NCBI GenBank assembly: GCA_013041945.1
Contig: JABDRC010000020.1
Location: 1 to 11,126 of the forward strand
Direction of reading: 5' to 3'
DNA: 11,126 bases
Origin: Halobacteria archaeon
Lineage (GTDB): Bacteria > Pseudomonadota > Gammaproteobacteria > UBA9214
Shown: positions 1-6,127 of the stretch, piece by piece
Layout: each line of letters opens with the position of its first letter
Numbering within the stretch: the first letter of the stretch is position 1
Made by a program: the position numbers and the translations under genes
Notes under the pieces: model-generated
What the model was told of the DNA's origin: nothing
What the model saw: the letters and a program-made list of their open reading frames with translations, nothing else
The model's database searches: none

Positions 1-14
1 GCTTTGGCCTGCTC

Positions 15-785
15 TCAGAACCGGTTCAGCGTTTCCAGGCCCGCCGCCGCCACTGTGACACCGGCCTGACTGCAGAGGGCCTCGACCTGCCCGAACCGCT
101 TTTCGAACTTGCTGTTGCCGCGTCGCAACGCGGCTTCCGGATCAATGCCGGCATGGCGCAGAAGATTGACGACAGCAAACAGCAGGTCGCCGCACTCGTC
201 CTGCAAGGCATCCCGGTCAACCGTATCCCGCAATTCGTCACGGACTTCAGCCAGTTCCTCTTCGACCTTGGCGAAAACGCCGGCGCTGTCCGGCCAGTCA
301 AAACCTGCTGCTGCCGCTTTCCTCTGCAGCTTGTCGGCCCGTGTCAGTGCCGGCAGCGCGCTGGTGATGCCGGCAAGAATGCCCTGTTGACCGCCCTTTT
401 CCCGCTGCTTGTGTCTTTCCCACTCATGCTTCTGCGCCTGCGCATCGGCAACCACTGCATCGGCAAAAACATGCGGGTGACGACGAATCATTTTGTCACA
501 GATTCCCTCTACAACCTGTTCGAAGCCGAACCAGTCTGACTCGCTGGCCAGTTGCGAGTGGAACACCACCTGGAATAACAGGTCGCCGAGCTCTTCCTGC
601 AATGCAGCCGGTTCATCCGATTCGATGGCATCGATAACCTCGTAAGCCTCTTCCAGGGTATACGGCGCAATGGAACGAAAGTCCTGCTGCAGGTCCCAGG
701 GACAGCCCCCCTGCGGGTCACGCAGACGCGCCATGATGGACAACAGGGTATCGATGGTAACGGGCTTGTTATTGTCAGCTGACAT
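15..785 (-). CDS. mazG: Nucleoside triphosphate pyrophosphohydrolase MazG
   Basis: A 256-residue protein, close to the usual length of two-domain MazG (E. coli about 263). MazG hydrolyses (d)NTPs to NMP and pyrophosphate in the cytosol, cleaning the nucleotide pool, and in E. coli it affects ppGpp levels under starvation. Both MazG helical domains are visible. The first has GGCPWD (residues 26-31), the acidic pair E45-E46 and EELGDLL (64-70). The second has EEELAEV (175-181) and DECGDLLFAVVN (196-207). These acidic EExxE...ExxD sets bind Mg2+. The frame is open further upstream, but I chose the ATG at 785 because GGAGG lies about 6 nt before it and the family homology begins there. The preceding minus-strand gene ends at 907 with a terminator in between, so mazG probably has its own promoter. 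I could not place that promoter convincingly. Confidence 0.95.
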   Translation of the reverse strand: MSADNNKPVTIDTLLSIMARLRDPQGGCPWDLQQDFRSIAPYTLEEAYEVIDAIESDEPAALQEELGDLLFQVVFHSQLASESDWFGFEQVVEGICDKMIRRHPHVFADAVVADAQAQKHEWERHKQREKGGQQGILAGITSALPALTRADKLQRKAAAAGFDWPDSAGVFAKVEEELAEVRDELRDTVDRDALQDECGDLLFAVVNLLRHAGIDPEAALRRGNSKFEKRFGQVEALCSQAGVTVAAAGLETLNRF

Positions 786-860
786 CAGCGGGCTCCTCCG
801 TGCTGTCGGGGTTATTGTCCGCCGACGCATACTGCACCAGCCTAGAATATTCGCAGGCAT

Positions 861-893
861 AAAAAAACACCGGCATGATGCCGGTGTTTTTTT
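861..893 (-). terminator. Rho-independent terminator between the DUF882 gene and mazG
   Basis: A perfect inverted repeat: left arm AAAAAAACACCGGCAT (861-876), one central G (877), right arm 878-893 ending in seven T. The arms mirror each other, so both strands give a GC hairpin followed by a U tract. On the minus strand it starts 13 nt after the stop codon of the exported peptidase gene (907), which is probably what it terminates. Confidence 0.9.
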
Positions 894-906
894 GTGGTCA
901 CTCTGC

Positions 907-1485
907 CTACCAGTTGCGCGTGGGGCCCACGTCGACGTGGATGAAGCCCGAACCCGGGTAGTAGCCGACACCACCCGCCCGCAGATCAAGTGCGGCCAGC
1001 TGCAGCTTTTTCAGGTCGCAGTCAGGCAGGCGGATATCGATCGCCTTGCCGCGCATGTGGAAACTTCGTTTTGCAACACCGGAACTCTTGTTGCGTAATG
1101 ACTGGTTGGTGGCCGGAGAGCGATAACCTGAAATCACTTCATAGGCCTGCCGGCTCTCTGTTTTCGACTGCAACAGGAACAGCATTTCCAGCAGGTTGGT
1201 GTCGATCGGGTAGGTCTCGTCTGTCCGGTGGTCGCGAAGCACGCTGTTGATTTCCACCAGACCATCGCTGACATAATCGCCCTCGGCCCAGTATGTCGCC
1301 GAAACCGCTTCGCCGGTATGTGTATTGCGAAAGGCGAGTTGACGTTCACCCCGGTAAGAAGTGCCGGCCAAGACCGGTGAAGCCAGCAGTGTGGCGGTGG
1401 TTGCGGCGCCCAGGCGAAGGAAGTCACGCCTGTCGATACTGGCTGCCCGTGATGACCGGCGAGCCAAATCTTTTGATTTCATCAT
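907..1485 (-). CDS. mepK: Tat-exported DUF882/YcbK-family murein endopeptidase (MepK-like)
   Basis: A 192-residue protein. E. coli YcbK/MepK, a Tat-exported LAS-type (M15-like) zinc peptidase that cuts peptidoglycan cross-links in the periplasm, is of similar size. The N-terminus carries a twin-arginine signal, DRRDFLRLG (18-26), then a hydrophobic stretch and a likely cleavage site after VLA (38-40). The catalytic half shows SGYRSPATN (119-127), SFHMRGKAIDIR (141-152) with H143 and D150 as zinc ligands, and HVDVG (183-187) with H183 as the third ligand. All expected metal residues are present. The start was set at the first of two adjacent ATGs (1485) because AAGGAG lies 8 nt upstream; an upstream TTG in frame has no such support. 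A promoter (1561-1588) and a terminator (861-893) bracket it as a single-gene unit. The family is sure; the exact bond cleaved is inferred from MepK. Confidence 0.88.
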   Translation of the reverse strand: MMKSKDLARRSSRAASIDRRDFLRLGAATTATLLASPVLAGTSYRGERQLAFRNTHTGEAVSATYWAEGDYVSDGLVEINSVLRDHRTDETYPIDTNLLEMLFLLQSKTESRQAYEVISGYRSPATNQSLRNKSSGVAKRSFHMRGKAIDIRLPDCDLKKLQLAALDLRAGGVGYYPGSGFIHVDVGPTRNW

Positions 1486-1560
1486 ACCACTGACTCCTTG
1501 GATCAATGATAACTAGCTGTATTCAAAAGATATTATTATCGCCAGTAAAATTAGCGAGTG

Positions 1561-1588
1561 ATTATACACTAATCCGGCAGCGAGTAAA
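1561..1588 (-). promoter_or_regulatory. Sigma-70 promoter for the DUF882 peptidase gene
   Basis: On the minus strand a perfect TATAAT (1561-1566) lies 16 bp downstream of TTTACT (1583-1588, four of six matches to TTGACA). It would start transcription near 1554 and give a leader of about 70 nt before the ATG at 1485. Assigned by eye only. Confidence 0.5.
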
Positions 1589-1633
1589 TACCTGTCCAGA
1601 TCAGAACTATCGGCCGACACGCTGCACACTTGA

Positions 1634-1689
1634 GTCGCGGCCGGCGGGGCCGCGACAGTCACTATCACTGACGGCGCGCGCCGGTGATA
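1634..1689 (-). terminator. GC-rich hairpins downstream of rsd, possible terminator
   Basis: Two hairpins lie side by side after the rsd stop codon. The first in rsd transcription order, 1663-1689, has arms TATCAC/GTGATA plus an inner CGGCGC/GCGCCG, with a TGA bulge. The second, 1634-1656, is a 9-bp stem GTCGCGGCC/GGCCGCGAC with a 5-nt loop. Neither is followed by a T run on either strand, so they are not canonical intrinsic terminators. They may still stop or stabilise the rsd transcript. Confidence 0.35.
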
Positions 1690-1713
1690 CGGAAAATTAC
1701 GCGGATTGAAGGA

Positions 1714-2169
1714 TCAGTGGGACTGGCCGTTTATGGCCGCAATCACCTGGTCTTCGTACTGAATACGGTCCGCTATACATTCGCCCAGGTTGGACAGGTC
1801 AAGGGCAAGAAATTCGACACTGTTATCCAGCGACATCGCCTCATACTTGTCATTGAAACGCAGGATGGTATCCGTTGTCTCGACAATCTTCGGATAGAGT
1901 TCGTCTGCAATCATCAGGACGGATTCGCGCCGTTCCCTGTTGTCCGCGAGGTAGCGGTACAACTGGAAGTGGGCACTCGCCGTGTAGTCGATCAGGGCCT
2001 CGCAGAATTTGCGCAAGGTCTTCTCCATGGAGGGTTCCGGTCGGAAGGGTTGACGATCCGCCAGTTCGGCCAGCAAGGCCAGCGTCTCCGTGCGTGCCTC
2101 GACCAGCGCATCCAGCTTTTCACGGGATTTGTTCCTGCGATCAACACCTTCCGGATATTGCGAACCCAT
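1714..2169 (-). CDS. rsd: Anti-sigma-70 regulator Rsd/AlgQ
   Basis: A 151-residue all-helical protein of the Rsd/AlgQ family (E. coli Rsd about 158, Pseudomonas AlgQ about 160). Rsd binds region 4 of sigma-70 and keeps it off the core RNA polymerase, easing the switch to alternative sigma factors in stationary phase. Family signatures are FCEALIDYTASAHFQLY (55-71), LYPKI (91-95), the central FND (105-107), and LGECIADRIQYEDQVI (128-143). The start at 2169 is supported by AAGGAG 7 nt upstream. The gene stands alone on the minus strand, divergent from iscR across a long intergenic region. In E. coli rsd is not beside iscR, so the neighbourhood gives no functional hint. Confidence 0.9.
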   Translation of the reverse strand: MGSQYPEGVDRRNKSREKLDALVEARTETLALLAELADRQPFRPEPSMEKTLRKFCEALIDYTASAHFQLYRYLADNRERRESVLMIADELYPKIVETTDTILRFNDKYEAMSLDNSVEFLALDLSNLGECIADRIQYEDQVIAAINGQSH

Positions 2170-2253
2170 AGGCAGCTCCTTAACTTATTGATTTTGAATT
2201 AATAAATATTATTTCCCGCCGGATCATGCCGCCGGGGCGGGTTACCGGCGCCT

Positions 2254-2284
2254 ATTGTAGCAATACCCTGCCGGCCTGTCTCAA
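2254..2284 (-). promoter_or_regulatory. Possible promoter of rsd
   Basis: On the minus strand, TG-n-TACAAT (extended -10, hexamer at 2254-2259) lies 19 bp downstream of TTGAGA (2279-2284). The spacing is longer than ideal, but the extended -10 compensates. It would give an rsd leader of about 78 nt. Confidence 0.35.
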
Positions 2285-2486
2285 ACCCGGAAAACGGATT
2301 GCATTCACAAGCCAATGTATTCAATTGAAATTCTGCTTTTCAGAATGCTGCGCGGCCGGTTGCGGGATTCGCACCGCAGGCACCCGCGAGCGGGTACCCA
2401 AATATATCCCTATGAGGATAGAGGTATAATAAAACATTGATACTATTGCATTTATAAGCCATTCGCTCAATGTGGGGCAGTCTGAA

Positions 2487-2520
2487 ATTCTTGACTAAAA
2501 GACTCAACCATTACTATTAT
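2487..2520 (+). promoter_or_regulatory. iscR promoter overlapped by a type-1 IscR operator
   Basis: TTGACT (2491-2496) and TATTAT (2515-2520), 18 bp apart, form a plausible sigma-70 promoter starting near 2527. Positions 2487-2511 match the E. coli type-1 IscR consensus (ATASYYGACT-RWWW-YAGTCRRSTAT, recalled from the literature) at 21 of 25 positions; mismatches are at positions 3, 15, 17 and 23. The operator covers the -35 element and most of the spacer, as expected for repression by autoregulation. In E. coli type-1 sites need cluster-loaded IscR, which sits oddly with the encoded protein. Confidence 0.6.
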
Positions 2521-2532
2521 GATGACGATAGA

Positions 2533-2639
2533 ACAGCGGCGCTGTCCGGAGTTTTTCCGGGGCCGCATCAAATGTGTCCTGGTACTCGGATACGGACTGG
2601 ACACCCGATTGCATACACGCTTTGCCGTATCCACTGGGG
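2533..2639 (+). promoter_or_regulatory. Structured leader of iscR with alternative hairpins
   Basis: The predicted leader of about 119 nt is rich in inverted repeats: ACAGC/GCTGT (2533-2545), CCGGA/TCCGG around GTTTT (2546-2560), GTGTCC/GGACAC (2574-2579 with 2599-2604), and an 8-bp perfect pair GGATACGG/CCGTATCC (2588-2595 with 2625-2632). The last two cannot form together without a pseudoknot, because the left arm 2588-2595 lies in the loop of the previous stem. The right arm ends directly before the weak ribosome-binding stretch CTGGGG (2634-2639). This could be a translational switch; no known riboswitch family was recognised. Confidence 0.35.
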
Positions 2640-2645
2640 TTTGAC

Positions 2646-3089
2646 ATGAAGTTATCAACCAAAGGCCGTCATGCTGTGACCGCGATGATGGAACTGGCAT
2701 TACAACACAACAAGGGGCCGGTGACGCTCGCGGACATCTCTGCGCAGCAGTCGATCTCCATTTCCTACCTGGAGCAGTTGTTCGCGCGTCTGCGTCAGCA
2801 TGGACTGGTCACGGGTATGCGTGGCCCGGGAGGCGGCTACTGCCTGGCGCGTCCGGCCGGGGAAATCACCATAGCCAACATTCTCGCCACCGTGGATGAC
2901 GTGAGTCGCCGTGAAGAGCAACCCCATACCCAGGGTGAAATCCCTGCAGGCGGCCAGATGTGGATGCATTTGAGCAACCGGATTTACGATTACCTCGACA
3001 GCATCACGCTTGATGAGGCTGTCGCCTCGTTCAGCGGAGAGGCCAAGGAAACAGAGCTCGGTTCCGGCTTGAAGCAAACTGCTGCATGA
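2646..3089 (+). CDS. iscR: IscR-like Rrf2-family regulator lacking the Fe-S cluster ligands
   Basis: A 147-residue Rrf2 regulator, shorter than E. coli IscR (162). The DNA-binding half is highly IscR-like: KLSTKGRHAVTAM (2-14), LADIS (28-32), SYLEQLF (40-46, keeping E43, which governs site selectivity in E. coli) and the wing RGPGGGY (59-65). The dimer helix that follows (LSNRIYDYLDSITLDEAV, 109-126) also aligns. Between them, residues 84-106 should carry the [2Fe-2S] ligands Cys92, Cys98, Cys104 and His107. Here the stretch is about four residues shorter and holds no cysteine; the only Cys is C66, in the wing. The frame runs unbroken and the alternative frames contain stops, so this is not an obvious sequencing error. 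The ATG at 2646 was chosen by homology; upstream is only GGGG. iscU follows 39 nt after the stop and is probably co-transcribed. It probably regulates its own operon, but cannot sense Fe-S in the E. coli manner. Confidence 0.88.
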   Translation: MKLSTKGRHAVTAMMELALQHNKGPVTLADISAQQSISISYLEQLFARLRQHGLVTGMRGPGGGYCLARPAGEITIANILATVDDVSRREEQPHTQGEIPAGGQMWMHLSNRIYDYLDSITLDEAVASFSGEAKETELGSGLKQTAA

Positions 3090-3128
3090 TCGTTAACTGC
3101 TACCACATTATTTTTCGGAGAAGTAAAA

Positions 3129-3506
3129 ATGGCTTATAGCGAAAAAGTTCTGGATCATTACGAAAACCCGCGTAATGTCGGGTCGTTCGAAAAGGGCGAC
3201 AAGAGCGTGGGAACCGGCATGGTGGGCGCACCCGCATGCGGTGATGTGATGCGCCTGCAGATCAAGGTCCGCGACGATGGCATTATCGAGGATGCGAAAT
3301 TCAAGACGTACGGCTGCGGTTCCGCGATTGCGTCCAGTTCGCTGTTGACCGAGTGGGTGAAGGGCAAGTCGCTGGATGAGGCGCGTGCCATCAAAAACAC
3401 GGATATTGCCGAGGAGCTCGCGCTCCCGCCGGTCAAGATCCACTGTTCGGTACTGGCCGAGGATGCTATCAAGGCAGCCATCGAGGACTACCAGGAAAAC
3501 AGCTGA
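3129..3506 (+). CDS. iscU: Iron-sulfur cluster assembly scaffold IscU
   Basis: A 125-residue IscU (E. coli 128). IscU is the cytosolic scaffold on which sulfur from IscS and iron are built into [2Fe-2S] clusters for transfer to apo-proteins. All key residues are present: C37 and D39 in APACGD, C63 in YGCGSAIASSS, and H105-C106 in KIHCSVLAEDAIKAAI. The HscA-recognition motif LPPVK (99-103) is intact, which implies an HscA/HscB pair elsewhere in the genome. GGAG lies 8 nt before the ATG. It follows iscR directly and is followed within about 30 bp by a strong terminator. The usual iscS before it, and iscA-hscBA-fdx after it, are missing from this locus, so sulfur donor and chaperones must be encoded elsewhere. 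Nothing in the protein looks degenerate. Confidence 0.95.
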   Translation: MAYSEKVLDHYENPRNVGSFEKGDKSVGTGMVGAPACGDVMRLQIKVRDDGIIEDAKFKTYGCGSAIASSSLLTEWVKGKSLDEARAIKNTDIAEELALPPVKIHCSVLAEDAIKAAIEDYQENS

Positions 3507-3531
3507 TACGTCATTAAACGAACAAGACACG

Positions 3532-3561
3532 AACGGGGCCACATGGCCCCGTTTCTCTTTT
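3532..3561 (+). terminator. Rho-independent terminator after iscU
   Basis: A 9-bp GC stem AACGGGGCC/GGCCCCGTT (3532-3540 and 3545-3553) with loop ACAT, followed by TTTCTCTTTT. It ends the iscR-iscU transcript and shows the operon contains no further isc genes. Confidence 0.9.
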
Positions 3562-3598
3562 ATACTTTACCCTTTCAGGCACCACGACCTGCCACGGT

Positions 3599-4456
3599 AT
3601 GCACAGACCCCTGACAAGACTGATTCCCGCCCCGCAACAGGATGTACCGCTGGCAGGACTGTACCTCGACCACCATCTGCATAAACGCGGTGACAACAGG
3701 CAGCCTTTCGTCTACAGCAATTTCATCACCTCCCTTGACGGACGCATTGCACTGGCGGGCGAACACCGCCAGTCACATGAGGTTCCTCCCACCATCACCA
3801 ATCCGCGCGACTGGCGCCTGTACCAGGAACTTGCCGGACAGGCTGATATCCTGATTACCAGCGGCCGTTACTTTCGCCAGAGCATTGCCGGCGAGGCCCA
3901 GGACAAGCTGCCGGTCAGCAGCCAGCCCGACTACGCGGACATCCACCAGTGGCGACAGGAACAGGGACTGGCTGCACAACCTGATATCGCAATCATGAGT
4001 GCCAGCCTGGACATACCCCTGCAAAGCCTGGCGCCGTACCATAAGCGCAAGCTCTATATTTTCACCGGAGAACAGGCCGACCCTGAACGAGTTCAGCTGC
4101 TTGAAAGCAACGGCGTCACAGTGATGCCGGCGGGCACCGGCCACCAGGTCGAGGGGAAACGGATGATCGACCTGCTGGCCGCGGAGGGCTACCGGAGCAT
4201 CTATGCCATCGCCGGCCCGTGGGTGTTTCACACCCTGCTCGAGGCGCGGGTTGTGAACCGGCTCTACCTGACGATGGCCTGCCAGCTGCTGGGCGGCAGC
4301 GAATATGACACCCTGCTGGAGGGACCGCTATTGTCACCCGCCAGCAGCATGCAGCCGGCAGGCCTGTACCATGATCCACATGCACCAACCGGCGGACAAA
4401 TACTCGGGGTATTCGAACCCGTAGCCGTCACTCCGCCTGATCCCGGCACAGTCTGA
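3599..4456 (+). CDS. RibD C-terminal-domain (dihydrofolate-reductase-like) family protein
   Basis: A 285-residue stand-alone protein with the RibD C-terminal/DHFR-like fold. In RibD this domain reduces the ribosyl side chain of a pyrimidine intermediate of riboflavin synthesis with NADPH. No deaminase domain is present. Supporting motifs are YSNFITSLDGRIAL (39-52), typical of the substrate-binding first strand, TNPRDWRLYQEL (67-78), ADILITSGRYFR (82-93, corresponding to the RibD GRxT region), and AIAGPWVFHTLLEARVVNRLYLT (203-225), where AGP stands in place of the usual EGG. The C-terminus ends in a proline-rich tail. The ATG at 3599 has no clear ribosome-binding site. The 3' end overlaps the convergent cysteine-cluster gene by 29 bp. 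No rib genes are nearby, so the substrate is unknown; an oxidoreductase acting on a pterin- or flavin-like compound is the safest reading. Confidence 0.8.
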   Translation: MHRPLTRLIPAPQQDVPLAGLYLDHHLHKRGDNRQPFVYSNFITSLDGRIALAGEHRQSHEVPPTITNPRDWRLYQELAGQADILITSGRYFRQSIAGEAQDKLPVSSQPDYADIHQWRQEQGLAAQPDIAIMSASLDIPLQSLAPYHKRKLYIFTGEQADPERVQLLESNGVTVMPAGTGHQVEGKRMIDLLAAEGYRSIYAIAGPWVFHTLLEARVVNRLYLTMACQLLGGSEYDTLLEGPLLSPASSMQPAGLYHDPHAPTGGQILGVFEPVAVTPPDPGTV

Positions 4457-4853
4457 TTGCCCGGCGTATGGCACGCCTCGATACGATCGGCCCGTCATCG
4501 ATCCCTTCGCAACGCCGCGCCTCCCGCCGCCAGTTGCGCCGGGTGTTGACCACTTCCGGCCAGAACGGGTATGTCCGGCACTGTACCGGTCGCGCCGCAT
4601 AAATCCTGCAACGCCCTTCCCGATCGAGAAAGACGCAGCGCTCGTCACGACCGGCTGCCAGTACCAGCGCCCCGTCCTCCAGGCGAGACAGATAACGCCG
4701 CCTGAACCAGGCGGGCGACAGGTCCAGAAAGCGGCGAATCAGCTCTGCCTCATGCGCCGACAGAAACACATAGTATTCACCGGCTGTCTCGCAGCACTTG
4801 CCACAACGGGTGCAGGAAAAACGCAGCGAACCTGATTCGTAGAAGGGTTCCAT
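4428..4853 (-). CDS. YkgJ-family cysteine-cluster protein
   Basis: A 141-residue protein of the YkgJ/UPF0153 type, annotated as a putative zinc- or iron-chelating domain with no firmly established biochemical role. The N-terminal CxxCxxCC motif is clear (C14, C17, C20, C21). It is followed by a C-x8-C-x9-C set (C73, C82, C92, within CVFLDREGRCRIY and RPVQCRTYPFWPE) and C115 in RRCEG, the family order. A metal or Fe-S site made from these eight cysteines is likely. The ATG at 4853 begins directly at the family N-terminus with AGGG upstream. The 3' end overlaps the RibD-like gene on the other strand, and the 5' end is divergent from the NUDIX gene 109 bp away. Confidence 0.85.
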   Translation of the reverse strand: MEPFYESGSLRFSCTRCGKCCETAGEYYVFLSAHEAELIRRFLDLSPAWFRRRYLSRLEDGALVLAAGRDERCVFLDREGRCRIYAARPVQCRTYPFWPEVVNTRRNWRREARRCEGIDDGPIVSRRAIRRAIRLCRDQAE

Positions 4854-4962
4854 GAGCAGCCCTGAATTGAACGTGTTCTCCCGGATTAGTGTCCAATTTG
4901 CAGGTAATATACTATGGAGAGCACATCGTTTTTACACCAGGTATCCCGTTTCCCGAATTATC

Positions 4963-5511
4963 ATGATTTTTTGCAGCAATTGCGGCCAACAGGTCATCGA
5001 GAAGATACCCGCCGGGGATTCGCGAACCCGGCATGTGTGCGAGTCGTGCAAGACGATCCATTACCAGAACCCAAAAATCGTGGCCGGCTGCATACCGGTA
5101 CAGGACGATCGCCTGCTGCTGTGCCGACGTGCCATCGAGCCGCGTCATGGCCTGTGGACCCTGCCGGCCGGATTCATGGAAAACGGGGAGTCCACCGAGC
5201 AGGCCGCTGCGCGCGAAACCATGGAAGAAGCCTGTGCCGAGGTCGACGACCTCTCACTGTATGGTGTATTCAGTATTCCGCATATCAATCAGGTCTACAT
5301 GATGTTTCGCGCACAACTTGCAAACAACCAGTTCGGCCCGGGTGATGAAAGCCTGGAAGTCGGGTTGTTCGAGGAAAGCGAGGTCCCCTGGGATGAGCTG
5401 GCCTTCCCGGTGGTCAGGCTGACACTGGAACGGTACTTCAATGATCTGCAGGAAAGAACCTTCCCGGTACACGTGGAAAACATTATTCGCCACCCCCGCA
5501 GGAAGCCCTGA
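4963..5511 (+). CDS. Zinc-ribbon NUDIX hydrolase
   Basis: A 182-residue NUDIX hydrolase with an N-terminal zinc ribbon (CSNC at 4-7 and CESC at 26-29) and a conserved linker IHYQNPKIVAG (32-42). The NUDIX box is at 70-92: G70, then E76, R84-E85 and E88-E89. It deviates only at the last glycine, where CA follows EEA. NUDIX enzymes cleave nucleoside diphosphates linked to another group, using Mg2+ held by the REXXEE glutamates; the substrate of this zinc-ribbon subgroup cannot be told from sequence. The frame is open up to an ATG at 4852, but I chose 4963 because homology begins at the first zinc knuckle (MxFCSxCG). No good Shine-Dalgarno is visible. It heads a close-packed cluster: the next gene starts 26 bp after its stop. 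Confidence 0.88.
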   Translation: MIFCSNCGQQVIEKIPAGDSRTRHVCESCKTIHYQNPKIVAGCIPVQDDRLLLCRRAIEPRHGLWTLPAGFMENGESTEQAAARETMEEACAEVDDLSLYGVFSIPHINQVYMMFRAQLANNQFGPGDESLEVGLFEESEVPWDELAFPVVRLTLERYFNDLQERTFPVHVENIIRHPRRKP

Positions 5512-5537
5512 AACAGAAACTTAACAAGGAGACTGCC

Positions 5538-6110
5538 ATGAGAAAACTGCCAGGACTGTTTGCACTCTGCATGCTGGTTGCCAGCCAGCACGTTGCCGCC
5601 ATGGATGTCGGCGGCATCGAGGTCCCTGAATCGATCGTGTTGCAGGGTAGCGAGACCACCCTGCAGCTTAATGGTGCGGGCATACGCAAGAAATTTTTCA
5701 TCAGTGTTTATGTCGGTGCCCTGTACCTCCCGGCAAAAAGCACCGATGCGGAGACCATAATCAGCGACGATGGCCCGGCAGGCGTTGACATGCATATCCT
5801 CCACAGCGAGATCAGCAAGGACAAGATTACCGGTGGCTGGGAAGACGGACTGAAGGCAAACCTCGATCGCAGCGAACTGGAATCGCTGCGGCCGCAACTG
5901 GACGAGTTCAACGGGATGTTCACGGCCTTGCGCAAGGGTGACATTATTCGCATCGGCTACCGGCCGGGTACCGGTACCGAGGTGCGCATCAACGGCGAGT
6001 GGCGCGGCGTGGTGCCTGGCAACGACTTTTTTCGTGCCCTGCTGAAGATCTGGCTTGGTCGCAGCCCGGTCACCAAATCGCTGAAAAAGGACATGCTTGG
6101 CCTTGACTGA
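5538..6110 (+). CDS. Exported chalcone-isomerase-fold protein
   Basis: A 190-residue protein of the bacterial chalcone-isomerase-like group. These proteins share the open-faced beta-sandwich of plant chalcone isomerase, but their role in bacteria is unknown. A signal peptide is evident (residues 1-21, cleaved near HVAA). Family features are LNGAGIRKKFFISVYVGALYLP (44-65), the middle helix region with GWEDGLKANL (100-109), and GNDFFRALLKIWLG (161-174) followed by PVTKSLKKDMLG (177-188). It should be periplasmic. AAGGAG lies 6 nt before the ATG, the strongest ribosome-binding site of the cluster. It sits between the NUDIX gene and the dehydrogenase gene with short gaps and is probably co-transcribed. 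No flavonoid pathway is implied. Confidence 0.85.
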   Translation: MRKLPGLFALCMLVASQHVAAMDVGGIEVPESIVLQGSETTLQLNGAGIRKKFFISVYVGALYLPAKSTDAETIISDDGPAGVDMHILHSEISKDKITGGWEDGLKANLDRSELESLRPQLDEFNGMFTALRKGDIIRIGYRPGTGTEVRINGEWRGVVPGNDFFRALLKIWLGRSPVTKSLKKDMLGLD

Positions 6111-6127
6111 CGGCCGCCTGACACCCC

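Larger units (their letters stand above)
2170..2645. other. Long rsd-iscR divergent intergenic region
   Basis: No credible gene lies in these 476 bp. The rsd-proximal part has an AT-rich block (2190-2214) and a possible rsd promoter. The middle holds a small hairpin ATTCTG/CAGAAT (2330-2335 and 2341-2346), an isolated perfect TATAAT on the plus strand (2425-2430) with no good -35, and a 7-bp inverted repeat ACATTGA/TCAATGT (2434-2440 and 2467-2473). TGAAATTCT occurs twice (2326-2334 and 2483-2491). The iscR-proximal part carries the promoter-operator and a structured leader, listed separately. A 67-codon open frame at 2226-2429 was judged spurious. Confidence 0.6.

Noticed and set aside
15..989. 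A 324-residue version of MazG with 68 more N-terminal residues
   Set aside because: The extra part would read through the terminator at 861-893, and the ATG at 785 has a good ribosome-binding site and the family N-terminus.
2226..2429. A 67-codon cysteine-rich open frame in the rsd-iscR gap, plus strand
   Set aside because: No ribosome-binding site, no recognisable motif, and it lies across the likely rsd promoter; consistent with chance.
2425..2430. The perfect TATAAT on the plus strand as the main iscR promoter
   Set aside because: No -35 element is found at 16-18 bp upstream, whereas the site at 2491-2520 has both elements and an operator.
2622..2652. A type-2 IscR site (GTTTG core) over the iscR start codon
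   Set aside because: The GTTTG core is there, but only about 17 of 25 consensus positions fit, including two free positions; too weak beside the type-1 match.
4852..4962. A longer N-terminus for the NUDIX protein, starting at the ATG at 4852
   Set aside because: The 37 extra residues have no family similarity and the zinc-ribbon homologues begin at the later ATG; the start would also overlap the divergent gene's start codon.
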